Positions 1-6,709 are shown, counted from the first letter of the stretch. The stretch: DNA of 11,060 bases from a bacterium (GCA_021813335.1 JAKALC010000019.1:1-11060); one strand, 5' to 3'. The notes: generated by a model not told the origin, from the letters alone. Numbers and translations are program-made.

Positions 1-49
1 TCGATTTCGCCGAATGGGACAGGAAGTCACCGCCCCGAAAAAAACGCAC
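1..49 (-). CDS. Possible N-terminus of the next gene (penicillin-binding protein 2 candidate), cut by the window edge
   Basis: After the stop of the mreD-like gene the same frame stays open to the window edge. The first plausible start is a GTG at 47-49, giving MRFFRGGDFLSHSAKS and then the edge. The other two frames are less protein-like: one is Cys-rich and one stops at about position 27. In many bacteria the gene after mreBCD encodes the elongation transpeptidase PBP2 (mrdA), and a short basic start would suit the cytoplasmic tail before its membrane helix. Identity rests on position only; 16 codons carry no diagnostic motif. There is no Shine-Dalgarno sequence, as for most genes of this series. 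It could also be non-coding sequence before a start outside the window. Confidence 0.25.
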   Translation of the reverse strand, partial: MRFFRGGDFLSHSAKS

Positions 50-82
50 GATCTGAGCGCGCAGGAATCCGAATAGGGGGCG

Positions 83-364
83 TCAAAGGCGGGGTTCCTT
101 CTTCCCTATGACGTACCGCTCCGCAACGATGCGAATGGCAAGAGCGAGCACGGCGAGGAATGTGAACGGATAGAGGAACGAATGGAAGCGCACGGGAGGC
201 GCCCCATACATAAGATCGAGGAAGAGGCCGAGGCCGAGAGCGAGGAGCGCTCCGCGCGCCGCGACGGCGGCGAGAATGCCGAGGACGCCGAGCGGCCAGG
301 CGGTGAGCGGCGCGAGGAGCGCGCAGAGGACGGAGAGCCAACGTATGAGAGCTTGCCTCGTCAT
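83..364 (-). CDS. Small MreD-like integral membrane protein (93 aa)
   Basis: A hydrophobic protein with three likely membrane segments (about residues 8-34, 36-54 and 62-81) and a short basic tail (KKEPRL). It starts 3 bp after the mreC stop, where mreD normally lies. Residues 44-56 (LGLFLDLMYGAPP) resemble the conserved G-L-L-D-L-x-x-G stretch of MreD, the membrane component of the rod-elongation complex that works with MreC, MreB and PBP2. MreD proteins are usually about 160 residues with five or six helices, so this would be a strongly reduced version. I see direct evidence for a membrane protein and for coupling to mreC; the MreD role is inferred from the partial motif and from synteny. 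It has no Shine-Dalgarno sequence, so translation probably depends on coupling to mreC. Confidence 0.6.
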   Translation of the reverse strand: MTRQALIRWLSVLCALLAPLTAWPLGVLGILAAVAARGALLALGLGLFLDLMYGAPPVRFHSFLYPFTFLAVLALAIRIVAERYVIGKKEPRL

Positions 365-367
365 ACG

Positions 368-1201
368 CTACTGGCGGGCGGCGCCGTACGACGGCAGGAT
401 CTCAACGAAAGGCAGAGTAAAGACATTTGCCGGCAGGCGCAGATAGAGCGTCTTGGTCGAGTCGTTCTGCGGCGCATCGATATGGGCCACGACTTCCGAG
501 ACGTTGGCGGCGATATCGGGGAAGCGTATCGGGTCGCCCACGGAAACCGGGATGCCGGCGGGTATCTTCGCCGAAAGCGCGCCCGCCCCCTCCCCTTCCA
601 CGGTCACGGGTATGGTGCCGCGTAAGAGCCCCTGGTATGTGTTGCCCGCCGAAGAAAAGAGCGTCACGCGCGCCGTCGTCGCGTAGACGTCGGTTATCTG
701 TCCGATGAGCGTTCCCCCGCCCGCCGAGACGAAGTCTCCGCGGCTTATCTCGAGGTTCTCTCCGATATCGATAACGAGCGTATCGTACGGTACGGCGGGC
801 GGGCGGGCGATGATCGCGGCGAGGATGCCGCTGCGCGCGGCATCGACCCTGCCGAATTGCGCCTTGAGGGCGATGTTCTCCTGATACAGGGTGTCGCGGT
901 CGGCATCGCGCGCCTCAAGCATAGCGAGCTTCTGTTCGAGGAGGGCGTTCTGTTCGGCCAAGCCCGCCTTCGAGGAAAATTGCGCGACGACCGCATGGAC
1001 GGCGCCGCCGACGCCGCCGCCGTTGTTCTCGAGATACGCTGTCGCCCGCCAGAGCGTGCTGCCGAGCGGCGTCCGGAATGGTTCGATCAGGGCGAGGAGA
1101 AGCGCCAAGAGAAGCGCCGGTACGACGAACTTGAGCGCGGCGCCGCTCCGGCGCCGCGCGCCGGACCCGTACACCTGAGGCGGAAGATCACGAAACTTCA
1201 T
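368..1201 (-). CDS. mreC: Rod shape-determining protein MreC
   Basis: MreC is the bitopic scaffold of the elongation complex; it links cytoplasmic MreB to the periplasmic or extracellular PBP2 transpeptidase. The 277-residue protein has the family layout: a short basic cytoplasmic tail (RRR at 16-18), one membrane helix (about 23-40), a heptad-like coiled coil rich in Leu, Glu and Ala (about 79-117) and a C-terminal beta-barrel region. The barrel contains the family-typical stretch LIGQITDVYATTARVTLFSS (165-184). Length is normal for MreC. The ATG at 1199-1201 lies inside the end of mreB (14-bp overlap), and the stop is 3 bp before the mreD-like gene, so mreB, mreC and the mreD-like gene are almost certainly co-transcribed and translationally coupled. 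No truncation is visible. Confidence 0.93.
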   Translation of the reverse strand: MKFRDLPPQVYGSGARRRSGAALKFVVPALLLALLLALIEPFRTPLGSTLWRATAYLENNGGGVGGAVHAVVAQFSSKAGLAEQNALLEQKLAMLEARDADRDTLYQENIALKAQFGRVDAARSGILAAIIARPPAVPYDTLVIDIGENLEISRGDFVSAGGGTLIGQITDVYATTARVTLFSSAGNTYQGLLRGTIPVTVEGEGAGALSAKIPAGIPVSVGDPIRFPDIAANVSEVVAHIDAPQNDSTKTLYLRLPANVFTLPFVEILPSYGAARQ

Positions 1202-2240
1202 CGTCGTGTTCGATAAGAAGATTCCGGTGCTCCTCGAGGCTCTCGAGGACGACGCCCGTGCCGCGGACGACCGCGGTCAAGGGATCGTCGGCGACGTGGA
1301 CCGGTATCTTCGACCATTCGGAAAGCAGCATATCGAGGCCGCGCAGGAGCGCGCCGCCGCCCACGAGATGTATGCCGCTCTTACCGATGTCGGAGAGGAT
1401 CTCGGGCGGCGTCGTCTCGAGCACTTCGCGCACGGCGTCGATAAGCGAGTCGATCGAAGGCGAGATGGCCTCGCGGACGTCGTTGTCGGTGAGGACGAGC
1501 TCGCGCGGAAGGCCGGTGATAAGGTCGCGCCCGCGGACGAGCGCTTCGAGCGGCGAGGCCCCGGGAACGAGCGAGCCGATGGAGAGCTTCACGTCCTCGG
1601 CGGTCTTCTCTCCGATGAGTATCTTAAACTCCGAGCGCACGTGCGCAATGATGTCCTTGTTGAGCTTGTCGCCCGCGACGCGGAGATTCTTCGAGCGGAC
1701 GATGCCGCCCAAAGAGATGACTGCGATATCCGACGTGCCGCCGCCGATGTCGACGATCATACTACCGAGCGCTTCCTTGACCGGAAGCCGGATACCGAGA
1801 GCCGCCGCCATCGGCTCCTCGATGATATGCACTTCTCGCGCGCCGGCGTTCATCGCCGCATCGCGCACCGCGCGTATCTCGACGTTCGTGATACCCGAGG
1901 GTACGCCGATGACGGCGCGCGGACCCAGCATCTTCTTCGCGGCGCCTTGCGAGCGGCTCACGAGATACGCGAGCATTTCTTCGGTCGCCTCGAAGTCCGA
2001 CACGACGCCGTCGACGAGAGGTCGCACCGCCTCGAGATGCCCCGGCGTTCGGCCGAGCATCTGCTTGGCTTCGGCGCCGACCGCGACCACCTGGCCGGTC
2101 TTCTTGTTGATGGCGACGACCGACGGTTCGTTGATGACGATCCCCTTCCCGCGCAGATACACGAGAGTATTGGCGGTGCCGAGGTCGATGCCGACATCGC
2201 TTGAGAGAACGTTATAGAAGCGTTCACGCAGATTAGGCAT
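1188..2240 (-). CDS. mreB: Rod shape-determining protein MreB (copy 1, in the mreBC cluster)
   Basis: A bacterial actin homologue (350 aa) that polymerises at the inner membrane face and positions the wall-elongation machinery. It carries the actin-fold ATP motifs: phosphate-1 GIDLGTANTLVYL (17-29), the catalytic-Glu region IEEPMAAALG (140-149), phosphate-2 DIGGGTSDIAVIS (164-176) and the adenosine motif VGGGALLRG (293-301). The N-terminal MPNLRERFYNVL could serve as a membrane-binding amphipathic helix. The frame is open up to 2333, but the extra 31 residues would lie wholly inside proS and do not look like MreB, so I chose the ATG at 2238-2240. That start overlaps the proS stop by 8 bp, which suggests translational coupling. 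A second MreB gene lies at 6710-7723; this copy, adjacent to mreC, is the likelier canonical one. Confidence 0.95.
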   Translation of the reverse strand: MPNLRERFYNVLSSDVGIDLGTANTLVYLRGKGIVINEPSVVAINKKTGQVVAVGAEAKQMLGRTPGHLEAVRPLVDGVVSDFEATEEMLAYLVSRSQGAAKKMLGPRAVIGVPSGITNVEIRAVRDAAMNAGAREVHIIEEPMAAALGIRLPVKEALGSMIVDIGGGTSDIAVISLGGIVRSKNLRVAGDKLNKDIIAHVRSEFKILIGEKTAEDVKLSIGSLVPGASPLEALVRGRDLITGLPRELVLTDNDVREAISPSIDSLIDAVREVLETTPPEILSDIGKSGIHLVGGGALLRGLDMLLSEWSKIPVHVADDPLTAVVRGTGVVLESLEEHRNLLIEHDDEVS

Positions 2241-3489
2241 AGGGCGGGCGGAGGTGCTCCAGTAATTCAGCCGCTGACAGAAATTCGGTCTTTCCACCCG
2301 CACGATGAGAGCACTCGAACTTACCCGCTGCAAGCGTCTTTTCGGACACGACGACGCGCAGCGGCAGACCCAAGAGATCGCTGTCCGCGAACTTTTCCCC
2401 GGCGCGCACGTCGCGATCGTCGTAGAGGACCTCGATGCCGTGGGCCGTGAGATCGCTGTAGAGTTCGTCGGCCTCCTTCTTCACGTCCTCATTGCCGCCC
2501 GAGAGTTCGACGAGATGAACCGTGAAGGGAGCGATCGATGCCGGCCACACGATGCCCTTCTCGTCGGCGAAGACCTCGACCACCGTGCCCATAAGGCGCG
2601 AGGTGCCGATGCCGTAGCAGCCGACGATCGGGTGCTTGTCGGTCCCGTCTTCCGCCTTGTAGGTGAAGTTGAATGCTTTCGGATACTTCTGCCCGAGATC
2701 GAACACGTTGCCCGCCTCGACAGCCTTGGCCTTCTTGAGATGATCTTTGCCGCAGCGGGGGCAGAGCTCCCCTTCCCCTTCCTTCGCCACTTCGACGTTG
2801 GAGCAGTAGTCGCACGAAGAGCAGTACACGATGTCGTCCTCGCCGGCGTCGGTGAGGACCATAAACTCGTATGAGATCTTCTCGCTGAAGGCGCCGCCGG
2901 AAGCTTCCGTCGCCTTGGCGACGAGCCCGCAGCGTTCGTAGATCTTGAAGTAAGCCTTTTTGACGGCGGCGTAGAAGCGATCGAAGTCCTGCTGCGTCTC
3001 GTGGAAACTGTACATATCCTTCATACCGAACTCGCGGCCGCGCATAATGCCCGATTTCGCGCGCAGTTCGTCGCGATACTTTTGTCCGATCTGGTAGATG
3101 GCGACAGGAAGGTCCTTGTACGACTGCACGTACTGCGCCGCGATGGGTGTCACGATCTCCTCCTCGCTCTGGCCGAGAGCGTACTCTTTCTCGGTGCGAC
3201 TCTGCAGCTTGAAGAGCACGTCGACCGAGTCCCACGCACCGGTCTGCTTCCACGGCTCCGAGGGATGGAGGGTCGCCATACGGACCTCTTGGCCGCCAAT
3301 GGCATCCATTTCTTCGCGGATGATGGCCTCTATCTTGGCGAGGGTGCGGAGCCCCAACGGCAGATACGAGTAGACGCCCGCCATTTCCTTATGGACATAG
3401 CCCGCGCGAATGAGGAGCTGCGCGTTCTTCGAGACCTCGTCTTTCGGAGCCTCCCGGCGCGTCTTGGTGAATAGCCGCGATTGCCGCAT
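2233..3489 (-). CDS. proS: Prolyl-tRNA synthetase, compact form with a Cys-rich insert instead of the editing domain
   Basis: Charges tRNA-Pro with proline in the cytoplasm (class II synthetase). The 418 residues hold the class II catalytic core: the motif 2 region IYQIGQKYRDELR (131-143) with GREFGMKDMYSF (151-162), motif 3 around GCYGIGTSRLMGTVVE (290-305), and the C-terminal anticodon-binding domain (about 322-418). Typical bacterial ProS is about 570 residues and carries an insertion editing domain of roughly 180 residues between motifs 2 and 3. Here that place holds only about 40 residues with C223, C226, C229, C243 and C246, a likely zinc ribbon. The start at 3489 begins with MRQSRLFTKTRREAP, the usual ProS opening; an upstream in-frame extension to 3933 reads as shadow sequence inside rseP. 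A promoter lies directly upstream, and the gene overlaps mreB downstream. Confidence 0.95.
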   Translation of the reverse strand: MRQSRLFTKTRREAPKDEVSKNAQLLIRAGYVHKEMAGVYSYLPLGLRTLAKIEAIIREEMDAIGGQEVRMATLHPSEPWKQTGAWDSVDVLFKLQSRTEKEYALGQSEEEIVTPIAAQYVQSYKDLPVAIYQIGQKYRDELRAKSGIMRGREFGMKDMYSFHETQQDFDRFYAAVKKAYFKIYERCGLVAKATEASGGAFSEKISYEFMVLTDAGEDDIVYCSSCDYCSNVEVAKEGEGELCPRCGKDHLKKAKAVEAGNVFDLGQKYPKAFNFTYKAEDGTDKHPIVGCYGIGTSRLMGTVVEVFADEKGIVWPASIAPFTVHLVELSGGNEDVKKEADELYSDLTAHGIEVLYDDRDVRAGEKFADSDLLGLPLRVVVSEKTLAAGKFECSHRAGGKTEFLSAAELLEHLRPPYA

Positions 3490-3527
3490 AGTGGGCTTAT
3501 TGTAAAGGCAAAATCCTTTGTACGCAA
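3490..3527 (-). promoter_or_regulatory. Probable sigma-70-type promoter of proS, near-leaderless
   Basis: Read on the minus strand, TTGCGT (3522-3527) and TACAAT (3499-3504) are separated by 17 bp. Only 9 bases (AAGCCCACT) lie between the -10 box and the proS ATG, so transcription should begin within about three bases of the start codon. No Shine-Dalgarno sequence fits in that space. This promoter would drive proS and the mreBC genes separately from the upstream part of the series. Confidence 0.6.
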
Positions 3528-3543
3528 AAGCCATCCGGCCGCG

Positions 3544-3558
3544 GGACATCCGATGTCC
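3544..3558. repeat. 15-bp palindrome upstream of the proS promoter
   Basis: GGACATC-C-GATGTCC is a perfect dyad about a single central base, lying about 16 bp upstream of the proS -35 box inside the 110-bp gap between rseP and proS. The symmetry fits a dimeric regulator site. A hairpin with a longer loop (5-bp stem) is possible, but no T-run follows on the minus strand, so a terminator for rseP is unlikely. The rest of the gap (3559-3599) is GC-rich with nothing I recognise. Confidence 0.35.
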
Positions 3559-3599
3559 GGCAAGAGGCGCGGGGCGGGCGGAAAGGGCCGGGTGGAGGC

Positions 3600-4691
3600 C
3601 TAGAGGAGCCGTGCGATGTCGTGGTAGGTCACGGCGACCATAAGCGCGATGAGGAGGATGAAGCCGAACGCCGTAAGGTAGGTATTGAGCGTTTCGGAAA
3701 TGGGCTTCCGGCGCACTCCCTCCACGGCGAGAACAAGGAGCCGGCCGCCGTCGAGGCCCGGTATGGGGATGATATTGATGAGCGCCAAATTGATGGAGAT
3801 GAACGCGGCGAAAAGAAGGAGCGTGCCCGCGCCGTCCGCTGCGGCTGCAGCTCCGGCGCGGGCGATGCCGACGGGACCCGACACGTCGGCGAGATTCGCG
3901 CGGCCGAGGGCGAGATTCGAGAAGAAGGTCCACAGGCCTTGCGCCGTGAGCGAAGTTTCCTCCGCGGCAAGTTTCGCGCCCTCCCCGAGCGCCGCAAGCG
4001 GAGCGTACCGCTCCGTCGCGACGTAGGCGAATTCGACGCCGAGCGCTTTGTGCGAGGCGTCGTCCGGGATGAGGCCCGCGGCCGGCCGCGCTAGGAAGAG
4101 TTTTTTTTGCCCGCCGCGCAGAACGGTAAGGCCAATGCTCTCGTCTCCGTGCCCGCCGATGAAGGCGCGCGCCTCGCTGGGAGAGGCCGGCATCGGAAGC
4201 TTCGCCGTACCCGTCTCGATCGACTCGATGACGTCGCCTCCTTCGATGCCGGCGCGCGCCGCAGGAGAGCCCGGCAAAACGGCGATGATGGTGAGTTCCG
4301 TCGCCGCCCCTCCCGGAGCGACAGCCCCGTCGACGACGGTCGGTATGCCGATCATATAGGCCGCCGAAATGAGGAGCCAGGCTGCGGCGAGATTCATCGC
4401 GATGCCGGCGACGATGACCGCGGCCTGGACGAGCCGCGAGCGGCTGGCGAGGCTCCGGGGGTCGCCCCCGCCTTCGCTGAGGCGCTCGCCGTGGATGCGG
4501 ACGAACCCGCCGAGGAGGATGAGATTGAAGGTGTAGTCGGTCTCACCGCGACGCACGCGGTAGACCCGCGGCGGGAAGCCGACGGCGAATTCATCGACGC
4601 GGATGCCGAAAAGCTTCGCCGCAAAAAAATGGCCGGCCTCGTGAACGACGATGAGCGCGACCAGGGTGAGGATAAAAATAATGAGGGTCAT
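3600..4691 (-). CDS. rseP: RIP-type intramembrane zinc metalloprotease RseP (site-2 protease family)
   Basis: A membrane-embedded protease that cuts substrates within the bilayer, such as anti-sigma factors or signal peptide remnants. The first helix contains the zinc site HEAGH (17-21; H17, E18, H21), followed by GIRVDEFAVGFPP (29-41) and the membrane-associated LILLGGFVRIHGE (57-69). A second helix spans about 90-116. One PDZ domain covers about 133-195 (TIIAVLPGSPAARAGIEGGD). The C-terminal helices carry NIIPIPGLDGGR (306-317), whose LDG aspartate is the third zinc ligand. At 363 residues with one PDZ domain it resembles short RseP forms rather than the two-PDZ enterobacterial protein. The next upstream gene is frr, 37 bp away. 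A perfect inverted repeat ends 6 bases before its ATG, and there is no Shine-Dalgarno sequence. The coding strand contains an A8 run (4101-4108). Confidence 0.93.
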   Translation of the reverse strand: MTLIIFILTLVALIVVHEAGHFFAAKLFGIRVDEFAVGFPPRVYRVRRGETDYTFNLILLGGFVRIHGERLSEGGGDPRSLASRSRLVQAAVIVAGIAMNLAAAWLLISAAYMIGIPTVVDGAVAPGGAATELTIIAVLPGSPAARAGIEGGDVIESIETGTAKLPMPASPSEARAFIGGHGDESIGLTVLRGGQKKLFLARPAAGLIPDDASHKALGVEFAYVATERYAPLAALGEGAKLAAEETSLTAQGLWTFFSNLALGRANLADVSGPVGIARAGAAAAADGAGTLLLFAAFISINLALINIIPIPGLDGGRLLVLAVEGVRRKPISETLNTYLTAFGFILLIALMVAVTYHDIARLL

Positions 4692-4697
4692 TGTATC

Positions 4698-4720
4698 ATT
4701 CTAAGGTCCGACCTTAGAAT
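4698..4720. repeat. Perfect 10-bp inverted repeat touching the rseP start; overlaps a possible -10 box
   Basis: ATTCTAAGGT (4698-4707) and ACCTTAGAAT (4711-4720) are exact reverse complements around a 3-base centre. The repeat lies in the 37-bp gap between frr and rseP and ends 6 bases before the rseP ATG. On the minus strand its proximal arm ends in TAGAAT, which at 6 bases from ATG could be a -10 box for a leaderless transcript; I see no convincing -35 at 17 bp. No T-run follows, so it is a poor terminator for frr. Possible roles are an operator over the promoter or an RNA hairpin blocking ribosome entry. Confidence 0.6.
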
Positions 4721-4728
4721 ATCGGGCG

Positions 4729-5280
4729 TTAGCTCGATATCTCTTTTTCCTTGCGCTCAAGCATCTCGTCGAACTTCTTCCCCGCCGCATCGACGCGCTT
4801 CTGCATCTCGTCCTTGCCGCGGAACTTGTCGTCCTCGGAGAGCTTCCCTTCCCGCTCGAGCTTTTGCAGGTCATTCCACACGACGTCGCGCGCCGCACGC
4901 AGCGAGATGCGCCCGCCTTCCACCTTGTCCTTCGCAAGCTTGCCGAGAGAGAGGCGGCGCTCGGCGGTCAATTCCGGAAAGAAGACTCGCACGCCCTTCT
5001 CATCGACGCTGACCGAGAGGCCGAGGTTCGCCGCGGTTATTCCCTTTTCTATCTCTTTGGCATTGCTCATATCCCACGGAGCGATGCGCAAGGAGCGCGC
5101 GTCGTCGACCGAGATCGTCGCAAGCTGATTGATAGGCATCCGCGTGCCGTAGCTCTCGACGAGGACCCCGTCGAGGATGGCGGGCGTCGCGCGGCCGGTG
5201 CGGACGCTTGCGAGCTCGCGCGCGAGATGCTCGGTGATCTCCGCGATCTTTTTTTCGAACGGTTTGAAATCGTAGGCCAT
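4729..5280 (-). CDS. frr: Ribosome recycling factor
   Basis: Works with EF-G to split the post-termination ribosome so that it can start another round. The protein is 183 residues, against about 185 for the family, and aligns along its whole length. It has the N-terminal helix, the conserved LASVRTGRATPAILDGVLVE (23-42) containing the family R-T-G-R-A signature, the hinge and domain II beta-strands (SYGTRMPINQLATISV, 43-58), and the long C-terminal helices with LTAERRLSLGK (104-114) and LSEDDKFRGKDEMQK (147-161). Start ATG at 5278-5280; no Shine-Dalgarno sequence is seen. A 60-bp AT-richer gap separates it from nth upstream, and a 37-bp gap holding the inverted repeat separates it from rseP downstream. 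Confidence 0.95.
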   Translation of the reverse strand: MAYDFKPFEKKIAEITEHLARELASVRTGRATPAILDGVLVESYGTRMPINQLATISVDDARSLRIAPWDMSNAKEIEKGITAANLGLSVSVDEKGVRVFFPELTAERRLSLGKLAKDKVEGGRISLRAARDVVWNDLQKLEREGKLSEDDKFRGKDEMQKRVDAAGKKFDEMLERKEKEISS

Positions 5281-5340
5281 AGGGTAGAAATGAGAGACGT
5301 TAGTGATTAGCCGCTGGAAACAAGTTTAGCATATTACATA
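5281..5340 (-). promoter_or_regulatory. AT-rich leader of frr, weak promoter candidate
   Basis: This 60-bp stretch between nth and frr is clearly more AT-rich than its surroundings. On the minus strand it begins TATGTAATATGCTAAACTTG, with an extended -10-like TGCTAAACT and an alternative TAATAT, each matching four of six consensus bases. I find no good -35 box, which would have to lie within the end of nth. A 7-bp tandem duplication, TAATATG twice, spans the nth stop codon. Confidence 0.3.
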
Positions 5341-6003
5341 TTAGGAGCGGAATCGGTGAGCGGCGGGCGGATATAGTTTGACGAGCGGGTCCGTGCTCGT
5401 GTCGTACGCCCGAGCGGGAGCGAGGTAGCGGCCGTAATGGATGACTCGATGCGCGAAGCCGACCCATTCCTTTTTCGGCAGAAGCTCCATAAGATCGCGC
5501 TCGACGCGCACCGGGTCCTTGTAGTCGGAGAGGTCGAAGCGGCTCGCGAACCGGAGCACGTGCGTGTCCACGGTGATACCCGCCACGACACCATAGGCGG
5601 TCGCGAGTACGACCGTCGCGGTTTTGCGCGCGACGCCGGGCAGAAGCAGCATCTCCTCGATCGTCTTCGGCACGTTTCCGCCGAACTCCGCTTTGATCAT
5701 ACGCGCCGCAGCCAGGATATTTTTCGTTTTGTTCCGGAAAAATCCGGTCGAGCGGATATCATTTTCGAACTCCGCGGGCTTCGCGTTGACGTAGTCGTCG
5801 AGCGTCCGGTATTTTTTGAACAATGTTTCGGTGACCATATTCACCCGCTTGTCGGTGCACTGCGCGGAGAGCTGCACCGCGACCAAGAGTTCGAGAGGGT
5901 TCCCGAAGTTGAGCTCTATCTTCGCGCGCGGGAACATTTTTTTGAGCGCGGCATCAAGCTTCGCGATGCGCTCTTTCCGTTCGGCGAATTTTTCAGGCGT
6001 CAT
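5341..6003 (-). CDS. nth: Endonuclease III-family DNA glycosylase/AP lyase lacking the iron-sulphur cysteines
   Basis: Removes oxidised pyrimidines and nicks the abasic site in base excision repair. The 220 residues carry the helix-hairpin-helix LPGVARKTATVVLATAYG (121-138) with catalytic Lys127, and the catalytic Asp146 in VDTHVLR (145-151), both as in E. coli Nth. LELLVAVQLSAQCTDKRVN (37-55) is also typical of the family. The usual C-terminal [4Fe-4S] ligands (spacing C-x6-C-x2-C-x5-C) are absent: after HYGRYLAPARAYDTSTDP (189-206) there is no cysteine, and the only Cys in the protein is C49. The protein is otherwise full length, so this is ligand loss rather than truncation. It lies 19 bp after the delta'-like gene. 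Enzyme activity is likely because both catalytic residues remain; exact substrate range cannot be read from sequence. Confidence 0.92.
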   Translation of the reverse strand: MTPEKFAERKERIAKLDAALKKMFPRAKIELNFGNPLELLVAVQLSAQCTDKRVNMVTETLFKKYRTLDDYVNAKPAEFENDIRSTGFFRNKTKNILAAARMIKAEFGGNVPKTIEEMLLLPGVARKTATVVLATAYGVVAGITVDTHVLRFASRFDLSDYKDPVRVERDLMELLPKKEWVGFAHRVIHYGRYLAPARAYDTSTDPLVKLYPPAAHRFRS

Positions 6004-6022
6004 AGTGTTCTCGTATCAGCTG

Positions 6023-6700
6023 TCACTTCGCTGTGGGGAGCGATGCCGCGAGGTGCTCGAAGATCATCTTGAGCGAGGGCGAGCGGTCGGAGAGATACGA
6101 GCGCAGCGCAGCTATTTCGGAAAGGCCCTCGGCGAGCGAATGCTTGCCCGCGCCGTTCGCTTTGGAAAAGCGCCGGTGGAGCTCGAGCTCGAGAGCGTTG
6201 AGGAACGCGCGCGAGCGGGCGCGGACATCCTCCCCGTCGTCCTTCACGAGAGCGGCTATGAGCGCCGTCCGCTCCTTATACGCCGCGGCGAGGAACGCGT
6301 GCGCCCGCTCGCGCGCATCCCCTTCCCCCGCAAGAGCCGCGGAAAGCTCCGCGGGATACGGCAAGCAGCGCGAGCGCAGGGTCGGCAGAAGAACGCCGTG
6401 CGGCACGATGAGCACGAATACGGCGCCCCGTTGCGGCTCCTCGAAGAGTTTGAGCAGCGCCTGCTGGGCTTCGCTCGTTATCGAGGAGGCGGCGACGACG
6501 AAGAGCGCCCGCCCGCTCGTCGCCCTGAGCGCCGCGCGCCCCCGGAGCTCGCGCGAGTCGTCGATGCCGAACTTTTCGCGGGAGAGCACGAAGACGTCGG
6601 GGCTGTCGTCCGGAAGCCCGAGCGCGCGGCGCGCGCCCTGAGCGAGCGATTCGGCGAGCGTCGTGTCGCCCTCCAGCACATATGCGTGATGCTCCAGCAT
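6023..6700 (-). CDS. holB: DNA polymerase III delta'-like clamp-loader protein, reduced form
   Basis: A 225-residue AAA+-derived protein resembling delta', a non-hydrolysing subunit of the loader that places the sliding clamp on DNA. Visible signatures are FGIDDSRELR (44-53), as in the delta' region between the Walker motifs; SSITSEAQQALLKLFEEP (72-89), the classic clamp-loader helix with L-L-K-x-x-E-E-P; and LLPTLRSRC (104-112), the sensor 1 / SRC-type motif. There is no P-loop: the start LEHHAYVLEGD matches the loader N-terminus (H-A-Y-L-F-x-G), but the G-x-G-K-T part is missing. Zinc-module cysteines are also missing, C112 being the only Cys. Family delta' proteins are generally over 300 residues. 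Gaps to mreB2 and nth are 9 and 19 bp. It could alternatively be a repurposed AAA+ remnant. Confidence 0.72.
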   Translation of the reverse strand: MLEHHAYVLEGDTTLAESLAQGARRALGLPDDSPDVFVLSREKFGIDDSRELRGRAALRATSGRALFVVAASSITSEAQQALLKLFEEPQRGAVFVLIVPHGVLLPTLRSRCLPYPAELSAALAGEGDARERAHAFLAAAYKERTALIAALVKDDGEDVRARSRAFLNALELELHRRFSKANGAGKHSLAEGLSEIAALRSYLSDRSPSLKMIFEHLAASLPTAK

Positions 6701-6709
6701 AGGACGCGG

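Noticed and set aside
1206..2217. Two long plus-strand open frames opposite mreB
   Set aside because: They lie wholly within mreB on the other strand, have low-complexity Arg/Asp or Ser/Thr-rich composition, and no start signals. They are composition shadows.
2241..2333. N-terminal extension of mreB by 31 residues
   Set aside because: It lies inside proS and has no similarity to MreB; the ATG at 2240 gives a standard N-terminus.
3490..3933. N-terminal extension of proS by 148 residues
   Set aside because: The extension runs through the gap and into rseP on the same strand, is Arg/His/Pro-rich, and lies upstream of the promoter at 3499-3527.
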